Source of the DNA: Rothia sp. (in: high G+C Gram-positive bacteria)
GTDB lineage: Bacteria > Actinomycetota > Actinomycetes > Actinomycetales > Micrococcaceae
NCBI GenBank assembly: GCA_030524105.1
Contig: JAUNHE010000005.1
Coordinates: 62,001 to 126,000 of the forward strand
Length of the DNA stretch: 64,000 nucleotides
Direction: 5' to 3'
Positions 19,532 through 31,517 of the stretch are shown one piece after another; position 1 is the first letter of the stretch; the number at the start of each line of letters is the position of its first letter. Below the pieces are notes generated by a model that did not search any database, was not told where the DNA came from, and was given only the letters and a program-made list of their open reading frames with translations. The position numbers and the translations under genes are program-made.

Positions 19532-20659
19532 GTGGAACCAACAGCACCGGGATACGACAATTTCCCTTTTACAAACCCGGATTTTGAGCAGAGGGGCCGC
19601 CGGGTACGTAATCCTGTTCAGGATAATGTCTACCGATCTGAAGAAGATAAACAGGCCGTTCGCCAGCTTGAAGCTGTCTTATTAGGGGAGAACCGCCGGC
19701 TTAAACGGCGGCAGGTGGCCTCGGACGCAGGGGTATCGCTCCTGGCAGCTCGTAAGGTATGGCGGGCTTTGGGCATGCCCAATCTTACGGACGAGGAAGT
19801 CTATTTTACCGGTGCAGATGCCCAGGCCTTACAAAACATTACCGGCCTGGTACAAAAACACGATATGACCGAAGAAGGCACTATCTCGCTGACTCGCTCT
19901 GTAGGCCAGATGATGGATCGAATGGTGGCCTGGCAGATTGAAACTCTGGTGGAGGACATGGTTACCCACCGCGGTATCAGTGACTCCAAGGCCCGTCAGG
20001 AACTTTTAGCCCTCCTGCCAGAACTTCTTGCAGATCTGGAAAAGATAGTCCTCTACGGTTACCGCAGGCAGCTAAACGCTGCCATTCTTCGGCTAGCTCT
20101 TCGCAGTGAACGTGAAGAAGATGTTGATCCTTCAGCCCTGCCCTTGGTGCGGGGAATAGGTTTCGCAGACTTGGTTTCTTACACCTCGCTCTCGCGTCGG
20201 ATGAATGAAAACACCTTGGCCGAGCTGGTGCAGACCTTTGAGCAGCGCTGTGCAGAAGTTGTTGCCGTTGGTGGCGGCCGCATCATTAAGACCGTGGGGG
20301 ATGAAGTACTATTTTTAACCGAAACACCGGACTCAGCAGCGCTTATATCGCTCACCCTGTCCAAACTTATTAAAGACGACCCAAATTTACCCGAAGCACG
20401 AGTCGCCTTTGTCTGGGGCAGAATTCTTCCTAAACTAGGAGACGTCTATGGCCCTACCGTCAACCTTGCATCGCGGCTTGTAGCTTTAGCAGAGCCTGGT
20501 GCTGTTCTCACCGATGACGTCACCGCAGAACTGCTAGCTGATGATGAGCGTTTTGTCCTGACCCCGCAGGCGCGACGTAAGGTGCACGGTTTTGGTGATA
20601 TTCACCCGGTCGCTTTGAGCCCGGGTACTGGCAACGAACTGGAGATTGATTTCGAATGA
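19532..20659 (+). CDS. Class III adenylate cyclase with Rv1264-type N-terminal regulatory domain
   Basis: 375 residues. Residues 20-190 are helical and resemble the autoinhibitory pH-sensing domain of Mycobacterium tuberculosis Rv1264 (PF16701). The catalytic domain from about 205 has the metal-binding Asp213 (GFADLVSYT) and Asp257 (KTVGDEVLF), Lys253 for base recognition and the transition-state stretch GPTVNLASRL. It makes cAMP as a homodimer and has no membrane segment. The GTG start follows AAAGGA. Its stop codon overlaps the start of the PP2C gene (ATGA), so the two are translationally coupled. Activation by low pH is inferred from the homologue. Confidence 0.9.
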   Translation: MEPTAPGYDNFPFTNPDFEQRGRRVRNPVQDNVYRSEEDKQAVRQLEAVLLGENRRLKRRQVASDAGVSLLAARKVWRALGMPNLTDEEVYFTGADAQALQNITGLVQKHDMTEEGTISLTRSVGQMMDRMVAWQIETLVEDMVTHRGISDSKARQELLALLPELLADLEKIVLYGYRRQLNAAILRLALRSEREEDVDPSALPLVRGIGFADLVSYTSLSRRMNENTLAELVQTFEQRCAEVVAVGGGRIIKTVGDEVLFLTETPDSAALISLTLSKLIKDDPNLPEARVAFVWGRILPKLGDVYGPTVNLASRLVALAEPGAVLTDDVTAELLADDERFVLTPQARRKVHGFGDIHPVALSPGTGNELEIDFE

Positions 20660-21738
20660 GCTCACACTTAACCACGCTGGCAGGTAGCGCAACAGATGTT
20701 GGCGCACATCGAGACAATAATGAGGATGCTTTCTCTGTTGCTGGCACGCTCAATGTTGTTGCCGATGGCATGGGAGGGCACGAAGCGGGGGAAGTGGCCA
20801 GTCGGCTCTGCGTGCGCACACTTGCCTACTCTCACATGTTTTCACGTCCCGGTGGCATGACTGAAGAGGAACAGGAAGCTTATGCTCTGGAGTTAGCTGC
20901 CGAGGATTCTTCTGGCAGCGAGCCAGAGGGGCGAGGTCTCTTGCGTCGTCGCCGAAAAAATACTACCGCTCTTAACCGGCAGATTATGCGGACCCTGGAG
21001 AGGCTGCGCGAGATCATTGGCGAGGCTGACGAAAAGATCAAGGACATGCTGGACCAGCGGGCAGGGACCACGGTTACCGCAGCCTGGTTAACCCATATTG
21101 GTGGGCAGTCCATGTGGTTTATTTTTAATGTGGGTGATTCAAGAACCTACCGACTGGTGCGTGAGGACGATGTGAAAACAGATCCGTCGGATCTTTCCTT
21201 ATCGGCCGGATCTGTTGAGGGACTGCATCTAGAACAGGTGACGGTTGACCACTCTGAGGTGCAATACCTGGTAGATACTGGCCAGATCACCCCGCTGGAG
21301 GCCTTAACCCATCCCCGGCGAAACGTTATTACCAGGGCCCTGGGCACCGGTAACTATTGGGAACCCGATTTTTGGGTTATCCCCGCCCATGAAGGGGACC
21401 GGCTAATGCTGTGCTCAGACGGACTTTCTGGGGAGCTATCCCACAACTATATGGCGCGGGTGCTAGCTACAGTGGAACATCCTCAGGATGCTGCGGACGT
21501 CTTGCAGATGGCAGCCCTACGTGCTGGTGGCCGGGATAATATTACTGTTATTGTTGTTGATGCTGTGAGCGAAGAAACAGCAGCTAAGAATGCGGCTGAG
21601 ATCAAAGAACTCACAGAGGATCAGCAGCAATCTCTTGTGACGCGGGCTGAGGATTTTGTAACCTCTCATACGGCAACGGCTGAGCAGGAATCCTATAGCG
21701 ACGAGCGTGAGCTCATGCGGGAAGTGCCAGAAGACTAG
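20656..21738 (+). CDS. PP2C-family serine/threonine protein phosphatase
   Basis: 360 residues. The metal-site motifs are in order: GAHRDNNEDAF near 17, VADGMGGHEAG near 36, FNVGDSRTYRL near 158, LCSDGLSGELS near 254 and GGRDNITVIVVDA near 294. An acidic insert with RRRRKN lies at about 75-110 between motifs, and an acidic tail follows the domain. No membrane anchor is seen, so it is cytoplasmic. Coupling to the cyclase suggests that cAMP and protein dephosphorylation belong to one signalling unit; the target is unknown. Confidence 0.9.
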   Translation: MSSHLTTLAGSATDVGAHRDNNEDAFSVAGTLNVVADGMGGHEAGEVASRLCVRTLAYSHMFSRPGGMTEEEQEAYALELAAEDSSGSEPEGRGLLRRRRKNTTALNRQIMRTLERLREIIGEADEKIKDMLDQRAGTTVTAAWLTHIGGQSMWFIFNVGDSRTYRLVREDDVKTDPSDLSLSAGSVEGLHLEQVTVDHSEVQYLVDTGQITPLEALTHPRRNVITRALGTGNYWEPDFWVIPAHEGDRLMLCSDGLSGELSHNYMARVLATVEHPQDAADVLQMAALRAGGRDNITVIVVDAVSEETAAKNAAEIKELTEDQQQSLVTRAEDFVTSHTATAEQESYSDERELMREVPED

Positions 21739-21749
21739 CTGGCCGCTAA

Positions 21750-24023
<2,274 letters not shown>

Positions 24024-24455
24024 GCTCTCTGGCCGGATCGTCCGGCAAGGGCTGGCTGCTAGTCCCAGATTTTTGACCATACTTATACGGGCATTATCCG
24101 GAACATATGCCCACACAGTGGGCCTATGATCTGGAGTTTTTCTGGCAGATTCCGGCTGGATTGTTGTTTAGCTAGCTGTGTTTATGGTGAGCTGGATTAC
24201 TTTTTTGAGGGTTTGTGAAAAATTTTTTTGAGGGTGATCTTTAGCCAATCGTGATCTGAAACTCTTTGGTGGCGGTGCCGATAAATCAGAATACTTATTA
24301 TTTTTTATAGCGAAATTGCAGTAGATATCGTGGTGTTAAGGGTGGGACAATGTTTGTATCAGGCCTCTGGGATGGGTAATTATCAGCCTACTGCCTAAGG
24401 AGATTGTCTTGATTTGCCCCAAAAAATAGTTGGCGTAAACCAAATCGTTACAGTA
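24024..24455. other. Gene-free region upstream of the rpf leader
   Basis: No coding sequence was found here. GCCGGA-TCG-TCCGGC shortly after the ligA stop may act in termination, and GGGCAT/ATGCCC pairs nearby. The rest is AT-rich with runs of T and presumably holds the promoter of the Rpf gene, but no convincing -35/-10 pair was recognised. Confidence 0.4.
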
Positions 24456-25340
<885 letters not shown>

Positions 25341-25371
25341 GGCAAGACTAGTTTAGGTCTAAAACTTTGTG

Positions 25372-25409
25372 ACTTCCCCGGCTCGCTTGTCAGCCGGGGA
25401 AGTTTTTTT
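25372..25409 (+). terminator. Rho-independent terminator of rpf
   Basis: ACTTCCCCGGCT (25372-25383) pairs with AGCCGGGGAAGT (25392-25403), a 12-bp stem followed by a T-run. Confidence 0.92.
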
Positions 25410-25541
25410 ATCTGCCCTGCCAGCCTTTTCCGCTGCCAGTTTGCTAGATCTCGTATCCTGGCATGATGAGCTCATGAGTCTGCATCGAGACTGATAACTA
25501 GCTAGACTATAGAGGAAACTATTATCCTAAACGGAGAATTT

Positions 25542-25838
25542 ATGGCTGACATTACTCGTGAGACGGTTGAGCATCTGGCTCAGCTTGCTCACATCACTAT
25601 GACGGATTCAGAATTGGAGTCTTTGGCTGCTGAGCTAGATGTTATTGTTGCCTCGGTTGCTTCAGTATCCCAGGCTGTATCAGAAGATACTCCGGCAACA
25701 TCGCACCCTATCCCGCTAAAAAATGTTTTTCGCCAGGACCGTGTAGAGCAAACTCTGAGCGCTGAGCAAGCCTTAGCTGCCGCTCCCGATGCTGCTGAAG
25801 GCAAGTTTAGGGTCCCAGCAATCTTGGTAGAGGACTAG
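25542..25838 (+). CDS. gatC: Aspartyl/glutamyl-tRNA amidotransferase subunit C
   Basis: 98 residues with the GatC pattern: [32 protein letters not shown], then [18 protein letters not shown] and a C-terminal [10 protein letters not shown]. GatC wraps around and stabilises GatA in the complex that converts Glu-tRNA-Gln and/or Asp-tRNA-Asn to the amidated forms. GGAG precedes the ATG by five bases. First gene of gatCAB. Confidence 0.95.
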   Translation: MADITRETVEHLAQLAHITMTDSELESLAAELDVIVASVASVSQAVSEDTPATSHPIPLKNVFRQDRVEQTLSAEQALAAAPDAAEGKFRVPAILVED

Positions 25839-25839
25839 G

Positions 25840-27438
25840 GTGGGCATGAAAGAACTTATACGTCTAACCGCTGGCGAACTTGTCCAGAAGCTTCAAGCCG
25901 GTGAAGTTTCCTCGCAGGAAGTAACTCAGGCTTATCTAGAGCGTATTGCTGCCACCGATGGGGTGGCCCTCAAGGAGTCCGATAGATCTGCCGGCAAGAG
26001 CGGGCTCAACGCCTTTCTTCATGTTGCCGCTGACCAGGCCCTCAAAACAGCTCAAGAAGTTGATAGGGATCGGGCTAAGGGCCAGCAGCTACCTACCCTG
26101 GCCGGGCTGCCGATTGCTATTAAAGATCTCATCGTTACTCAGGACCAGCCCACAACTGCCGCTTCGCGCATGCTAGCTGGCTGGATGAGTCCCTACGACG
26201 CAACCGTAACCCAGAAGGTCCGGGCTGCCCGCATGCCCATCCTAGGTAAAACAAACCTGGACGAGTTTGCCATGGGATCCTCTACGGAACACTCAGCCTT
26301 TGGGCCCACCCGTAACCCCTGGGCTCTGGATAGGATTCCAGGTGGATCCGGCGGCGGTTCTGCGGTTGCGGTCGCTGCCTTTCAAGCAGCACTGGCTATC
26401 GGGACAGATACCGGCGGTTCCATCCGCCAACCAGCTGCTCTCACAGGTACTGTGGGCGTAAAACCGACCTACGGGTCTATTTCACGCTATGGTGTGATCG
26501 CTATGGCCTCCTCGCTGGATCAAGTAGGCCCCTGCGCTAGAACGGTTTACGACACGGCCCTCTTACATGAGCTGCTAGCCGGCCATGATCCTAAAGATTC
26601 AACCTCCTTAAGGCAGGATGCTGCCCCCTTTGCCCAGCATGCCCTCCAGGGCAGCAAGGAAGGCAGCCTGGTAGGGACCCGGATTGGGGTTATTAAGGAA
26701 CTAACCGGCCAGGGCTTCCAGGAGGGTGTTAGCGCCCGATGTGAAGAAGCTGTAGAGCTACTCAAAGCAGCGGGGGCTCAGATTATTGAGGTTTCTTTAC
26801 CCTCCGTTAAGGAGGCTTTGGGGGCCTACTATCTGATTATGTCTTCTGAGGTTTCCTCAAACCTTGCCAAATATGACGGGGTCCGTTTTGGCTTGCGGGT
26901 GCTCCCCGAAGAGGGTCCCATGACCATTGAAAGAGTCATGTCTGCCACTCGTGCTGCTGGATTTGGGGCAGAAGCTAAAAGACGCATTATTCTGGGCACC
27001 TACGCCCTTTCTGCCGGCTATTACGACGCTTATTATGGCTCGGCCCAGAAGGTGCGTACCCTGATTCAGGCTGACTATGCGGCCGCTTTTGAGCAGTGTG
27101 ATGTTCTCTTGTCGCCCACGGCTCCCAGTACCGCCTACACCTTGGGCGAAAAAGATGAGTCGGCGGACCCTATGGCCATGTACCTGGGGGATATTGCTAC
27201 TGTTCCCACAAACCTGGCCGGGGTGCCCTCCCTGTCCCTACCTGCGGGTCTGGCCGCTGAAGACGGCTTGCCGGTGGGTATTCAGCTGACGGCCCCTGCC
27301 CACCTGGATGAACGTCTCTACCGGGTCGGTGCTGGCCTAGAGGCTTTACTTAAGGACCGGTGGGGCCAGCCCCTGTGGCAGCAGATGCCTGAGACTGAAT
27401 CTTTGATTCGTGACTTTGATTTTGGTGGAGCACAATAA
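25840..27438 (+). CDS. gatA: Aspartyl/glutamyl-tRNA amidotransferase subunit A
   Basis: 532 residues, amidase-signature fold. The triad is visible as Lys95 (PIAIKDL), cis-Ser170 (PGGSGGGSA) and nucleophile Ser194 ([11 protein letters not shown]). It liberates ammonia from glutamine for delivery to GatB. The start is the GTG at 25840, one base after gatC; an ATG at 25846 is also possible. The stop codon overlaps the gatB start by one base. Confidence 0.95.
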   Translation: MGMKELIRLTAGELVQKLQAGEVSSQEVTQAYLERIAATDGVALKESDRSAGKSGLNAFLHVAADQALKTAQEVDRDRAKGQQLPTLAGLPIAIKDLIVTQDQPTTAASRMLAGWMSPYDATVTQKVRAARMPILGKTNLDEFAMGSSTEHSAFGPTRNPWALDRIPGGSGGGSAVAVAAFQAALAIGTDTGGSIRQPAALTGTVGVKPTYGSISRYGVIAMASSLDQVGPCARTVYDTALLHELLAGHDPKDSTSLRQDAAPFAQHALQGSKEGSLVGTRIGVIKELTGQGFQEGVSARCEEAVELLKAAGAQIIEVSLPSVKEALGAYYLIMSSEVSSNLAKYDGVRFGLRVLPEEGPMTIERVMSATRAAGFGAEAKRRIILGTYALSAGYYDAYYGSAQKVRTLIQADYAAAFEQCDVLLSPTAPSTAYTLGEKDESADPMAMYLGDIATVPTNLAGVPSLSLPAGLAAEDGLPVGIQLTAPAHLDERLYRVGAGLEALLKDRWGQPLWQQMPETESLIRDFDFGGAQ

Positions 27439-28949
27439 TGTCAGCAGAAATTTTAAGTTTTGAAGAAGCCATGCAAAAGTACGATCCGGTACTTGGCTTT
27501 GAAGTGCACGTAGAGCTTAACACCGCAACCAAGATGTTTGACGCGGCCCCCAATGCTTTTGGTGACGAGCCAAACACAAACATCACCCCGGTTTCCTTAG
27601 GGCTTCCTGGGGTTCTGCCTGTGGTTAACGGCAAGGCTGTTGAATCCTCTATTAAATTGGGTCTGGCCTTGGGCTGTGAGATTGCAGCTATTTCCCACTT
27701 TGCCCGCAAAAACTATTTTTATCCGGATACTCCTAAAAACTTTCAAACCTCTCAGTACGATGAGCCTATTGCAGCCAATGGGTCCCTTGACATTGAGCTG
27801 GAGGATGGAACTGTATTTACCATCGAAATCGAGCGGGCCCATATGGAAGAGGACGCCGGTAAGCTGACCCACATGGGTGGTTCTGCTGGCAGGATCCAAG
27901 GTGCTGCCTACTCTTTGGTGGACTACAACCGTGCCGGGGTTCCTCTCGTGGAAATTGTGACCCGTCCTATTCTTGGCGCCGGTCACCGTGCCCCTGAATT
28001 GGCCAGGGCCTACGTAGCGGCTATCCGGGATATTGTTAAGGCGCTGGGTGTTTCTGATGCTCGGATGGAACGCGGTAACGTCCGCTGCGATGCTAACGTT
28101 TCTTTGATGCCCAAGGGAAGCGAGCAGTTTGGTACTCGTTCTGAGACAAAGAATGTTAACTCTTTACGATCGGTAGAGCGGGCTGTCAGATACGAGATTC
28201 AGCGCCAGGCTGCTCTCTTAGAAGCGGGCAAGGCCGTGGTGCAGGAGACTCGCATGTGGCACGAGGACACTCGGCAGACTACTGCGGGCCGACCTAAGTC
28301 TGATGCCGATGACTATCGCTATTTTCCGGAGCCGGACCTTGTTCCGATTGTTACCGATCACGACTGGATTGCTCGATTACAGGCAGAGCTACCCGAGATG
28401 CCTGCGGACAGACGCCGCCGCCTTAAAGCTGAGTGGGCTTACTCTGATGAAGAATTTAGGGACGTTATTAACGCCGGTGCCCTGGACGTCATCGAAGAGA
28501 CCGTTGCTGCTGGAGCACCGGCTGCGGTAGCCCGTAAATGGTGGATGGGTGAGATCTCTCGTCTGGCTAAGGCTCGTGAGGTAGAACTTTCAGATATTGG
28601 GGTGACTGCCCAGACGGTTGTTGAGCTTAACCAGCTCATCGAGCAGAAAAAAATTAATGACAAGATTGGCCGTCAGGTGCTGGAATATGTGCTTGCTGGG
28701 GAAGGTAGCCCTGCGGAGATTGTGCAGGAGAGATCTTTGGCTATTGTCTCTGATGAGGGGGCACTGACTCGGGCTGTTGAGCAGGCTATAGCCGCCATGC
28801 CCGATGTTGCCCAGAAAATCCAAGGCGGAAAGATTCAGGCTGCTGGAGCTCTTGTTGGTCAGGTTATGAAGGCAACGAAGGGGCAGGCAGATGCTGCCCG
28901 TGTGCGGCAGCTGATTCTAGAAACATTGGGGGTAGATCCGTCCTCTTAA
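27438..28949 (+). CDS. gatB: Aspartyl/glutamyl-tRNA amidotransferase subunit B
   Basis: 503 residues. FEVHVELNTATKMFD at the N-terminus, KNYFYPDTPKNFQTSQYD and the segment GVPLVEIVTRPI are GatB hallmarks; the C-terminal YqeY-like tail domain (about 350-500) grips the tRNA. GatB activates the mischarged aminoacyl group and amidates it. The TAATG overlap with gatA indicates coupling. The presence of gatCAB implies that the organism makes Gln-tRNA, and perhaps Asn-tRNA, indirectly. Confidence 0.95.
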   Translation: MSAEILSFEEAMQKYDPVLGFEVHVELNTATKMFDAAPNAFGDEPNTNITPVSLGLPGVLPVVNGKAVESSIKLGLALGCEIAAISHFARKNYFYPDTPKNFQTSQYDEPIAANGSLDIELEDGTVFTIEIERAHMEEDAGKLTHMGGSAGRIQGAAYSLVDYNRAGVPLVEIVTRPILGAGHRAPELARAYVAAIRDIVKALGVSDARMERGNVRCDANVSLMPKGSEQFGTRSETKNVNSLRSVERAVRYEIQRQAALLEAGKAVVQETRMWHEDTRQTTAGRPKSDADDYRYFPEPDLVPIVTDHDWIARLQAELPEMPADRRRRLKAEWAYSDEEFRDVINAGALDVIEETVAAGAPAAVARKWWMGEISRLAKAREVELSDIGVTAQTVVELNQLIEQKKINDKIGRQVLEYVLAGEGSPAEIVQERSLAIVSDEGALTRAVEQAIAAMPDVAQKIQGGKIQAAGALVGQVMKATKGQADAARVRQLILETLGVDPSS

Positions 28950-29396
28950 TCCGCTGCTTATTGTAGGCTAAGGAATCGGTTTTAAGGCCCGGTATGTGTG
29001 CTGCTGGCTGAGCTTAAGGCTTGGTCGGCAGCACAAATATATATGGTAGGATTGAACAAATATTCAGGGTTGTTAATGCCTGTTAAAAGTTTTTAAGAAT
29101 AGGGGCCGGCGCTCGGATCAATCTCACGAGCGCCGGCTCCCCGAGTGGATAGGTGGGGATACCTTCCACTCATATTTGATACTCGGCCACCAGAAAAGCT
29201 CGCAGTATCTTATTTAGGTCACATCGAGCATTGGTCTTCAGTTACTATTTCCTAGGGGCAACTGAACCATCTCTTCCTTGCTCTATCGATAGTCCTTGGG
29301 CCTTAGACATATCGTGTGACAGTTAACAGTTTACACAACGGGTGTCGCACTTACGGCGCAAGGCTTTACCCCTAAAATGATGGGCTGACTAAGAAC
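28950..29396. other. Gene-free region with nested inverted repeats
   Basis: No gene was found in these 447 bases. At 29102-29142 a 14-bp GC-rich stem (GGGGCCGGCGCTCG against its complement, with a two-base bulge) closes an 11-base loop. At 29143-29171 GAGTGGA/TCCACTC contains AGGT/ACCT. A competing pair CCGAGT (29141-29146)/ACTCGG (29181-29186) spans the second. A weaker TGTGCTGC/GCAGCACA repeat follows gatB. None has a T-run, so it may be a small RNA or an atypical terminator of both flanking units. Confidence 0.45.
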
Positions 29397-30299
29397 TTAT
29401 TCGGGATAAAAATACAGTTGCCCCTGAGCTGTAACAGGTAGGTGAAGTGTGCTTCTGCCCTCATGCACCTCCAAGGTAAGATCTTGCTCGGGGTCATCCT
29501 TGTGCCGGTTAAAAAGACTGAACTGAGCCTTAAGCCTCTGCGGGGCCCGGCCGGGATCGGCAAAGCTGATCCTAATAAAGGTGTCTGTCTGATGAGAGTC
29601 AAAGTCTAAAAAGAAGAGTTCTCTTCCCGGCCGTGGCCTTAGAAAATCGTAGGAATAGCGAATTTCAAGAGATTCAAAAGGTGAGAGCGGATAATCCATG
29701 GTCGTCATCCAGGCACCCTGCTCATTGTCCCAGCAGATACTGCCGCCTTCTGCTCGGGTAATTGCCGCTATGTCCTGGCGTCGGATCATGTGCACGCCGG
29801 GGCAGCCATTCTCTCGCGCGCGCAGGGTCAGCGTTGCGGAAAGCTTACTGGCTTGGCCGTCCTCATTGATAGCTATATCGTAAAAAGAGGCGGTGACCAG
29901 ATGGCAGGTGTTTTGCTGCTTGTTGAGCTGGGTCTGTTCGACGGGGGAGTGCACCATGAAACTGCGCAATTTCTCGGTGACTTCGGGCGGAAAATCAAAG
30001 CTTTCGGCAAAAAGATTAATGGTTTCAGGGGTTATCTTCTGGCCAAGGATTGCCCGGCGGACTCGGTCCTTATAGCGGTTGGGACTTTCTGTAATACCGT
30101 ACTTGCGGTATTGGGCGTCAGCAATCGCCCTGGCTATAGCCCGGTAGCTGAGCACTTGAGTGTTGCTGTAAATGTTGTGGGGTAGATATTGCGACCAAAT
30201 TTTGCGGGGCCCCGGGGCTAGCAAACCATCACGCAAAACAATATGGGCGGCCTGCGGCATGTGTGCAGGCTCTGGAAGGTTCTCCGCTGGCTTACTCAT
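29397..30299 (-). CDS. Uncharacterised protein, paralogue of upstream gene; helical N-domain plus beta-rich C-domain
   Basis: 300 residues, no signal peptide or membrane segment. Residues 30-115 are helical, with YRAIARAIADAQYRKYGI and YKDRVRRAILGQKITPETINLFAESFDFPPEVTEKL, which looks like a helix-turn-helix-type fold. Residues 135-300 alternate hydrophobic and polar residues as beta strands (LSATLTLRARENG, FESLEIRYSYDF, TLEVHEGRSTLHL). The same plan and the motif RRAxxGxxIT(P/D)(E/Q)TIN(L/R)F are shared with the next gene upstream, 12 bases away, so the two are paralogues in one operon. AAGGGA precedes the ATG. I do not recognise a function. Confidence 0.75.
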   Translation of the reverse strand: MSKPAENLPEPAHMPQAAHIVLRDGLLAPGPRKIWSQYLPHNIYSNTQVLSYRAIARAIADAQYRKYGITESPNRYKDRVRRAILGQKITPETINLFAESFDFPPEVTEKLRSFMVHSPVEQTQLNKQQNTCHLVTASFYDIAINEDGQASKLSATLTLRARENGCPGVHMIRRQDIAAITRAEGGSICWDNEQGAWMTTMDYPLSPFESLEIRYSYDFLRPRPGRELFFLDFDSHQTDTFIRISFADPGRAPQRLKAQFSLFNRHKDDPEQDLTLEVHEGRSTLHLPVTAQGQLYFYPE

Positions 30300-30311
30300 G
30301 CTTCCCTTAAC

Positions 30312-31307
30312 TTAGTTGTTCTTTGATAATGCAGAAATTTCATTATTTTTTGGAATGAGCCAGGAAAATTCATATTTTGCTTTATGGATAACGGGGTAGT
30401 GCATAGAATAATGTTGCAGTCCCGGTGGTAGGAGTTCCTCAATCACCGGATGCTTATATTCATTAATATCCCAGATGCAGTGTTTTATTTCCTGGGGAGC
30501 TGTTTCAAATGAAAGTATGTTGGTGATATTGAATCGTGGCGTCTGTGAAGAGCCACTAAAAAAGACGTTGTACTGATCAAATCGGTTGGGTGTTTCGTGA
30601 ACATACACCATGATGCGTACCCGGTGTATTTCACCCTCCCTGAGTGGATAGGGGGTTTTAATTTTGAGATGGTAGGTGAGGGGAAAATCTAGACCCAATT
30701 TATGTTTTTTACCGCACTCAACAGAGATGAGCTGCCCTCCATCAATAATCTCAAAATAAAGATTGTGTCCTTCAAATACCGGATTAAAGTAGCGTAGGTT
30801 ATTGGTCTGGGAAACAAAAATTTCTGTATAGTCATAGGTTTGTCCCATACCGGCTTGATCAATAGTAAACACAGAAGTTTGTGCCATTGACCTGTAGTAA
30901 CGCTGGGGTTCGCTATCTCCACCGTTACGAAGATTACCGGCATTGGGATCCAAAAGATAACGGTGGTAGACGGTAGAGCGCCATAACTCCTGCGCCTCTC
31001 GTTCTGAAAAACCAAAAGCTGAGATAAAACGGTTGATGGTTTGGTCTGTAATAGAGGATCCGTTAAGGGCCCGGCGTACGGAATCTTTAAACTGTTCGGG
31101 GGCCATTTCTTCACCCATAGCGTCCGAGAGCTCACAGGCCATGTAGGTGGCTACAGCCCGAATACTGATTCCACTATTACGCCGGCGCTGTACAAATTGA
31201 CCCCACATATCTCGGTAGGGTTCTTTATTTAAGAGATCTGATAACACTTCCTGGGGGTATCGAGGATTCAGTGACGGGGACCTAAGCGATAAATCTTCAT
31301 GAATCAT
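30312..31307 (-). CDS. Uncharacterised protein, first gene of a paralogous pair
   Basis: 331 residues, cytoplasmic by appearance. The helical N-domain (about 25-120) has RRRNSGISIRAVATYMACELSD, FKDSVRRALNGSSITDQTIN and FISAFGFSEREAQELW, matching its neighbour's N-domain. A beta-rich C-domain from about 145 includes YDYTEIFVSQTNNLRYF, HNLYFEIIDGGQLISVECG, PYPLREGEIHRVRIMVYVHE and NRFDQYNVFF, parallel to the neighbour's DYPLSPFESLEIRYSYDF. GAGGTG lies seven bases before the ATG. The combination suggests a regulator that senses a ligand through its beta domain, or a partner-binding adaptor. No catalytic motif was seen. Confidence 0.75.
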   Translation of the reverse strand: MIHEDLSLRSPSLNPRYPQEVLSDLLNKEPYRDMWGQFVQRRRNSGISIRAVATYMACELSDAMGEEMAPEQFKDSVRRALNGSSITDQTINRFISAFGFSEREAQELWRSTVYHRYLLDPNAGNLRNGGDSEPQRYYRSMAQTSVFTIDQAGMGQTYDYTEIFVSQTNNLRYFNPVFEGHNLYFEIIDGGQLISVECGKKHKLGLDFPLTYHLKIKTPYPLREGEIHRVRIMVYVHETPNRFDQYNVFFSGSSQTPRFNITNILSFETAPQEIKHCIWDINEYKHPVIEELLPPGLQHYSMHYPVIHKAKYEFSWLIPKNNEISALSKNN

Positions 31308-31517
31308 TGTTTCACCTCAAAAGTAAGTTTAAGGCACAGGTCAGAATGAAATCTCAGAAGCCACGTTTTATAGCCCCTGACAATTTGCGGCAATTCCCAC
31401 CTTAAAAAGGGGACAAAATATACTTATTTTCAAGAAATGTAAGTAATTAAGGCTTATTGAAAAGTACTCTATTGCTGGATTCGCTCTGATTTAGTCGCAC
31501 CCTAGGGGCAGACCTAT

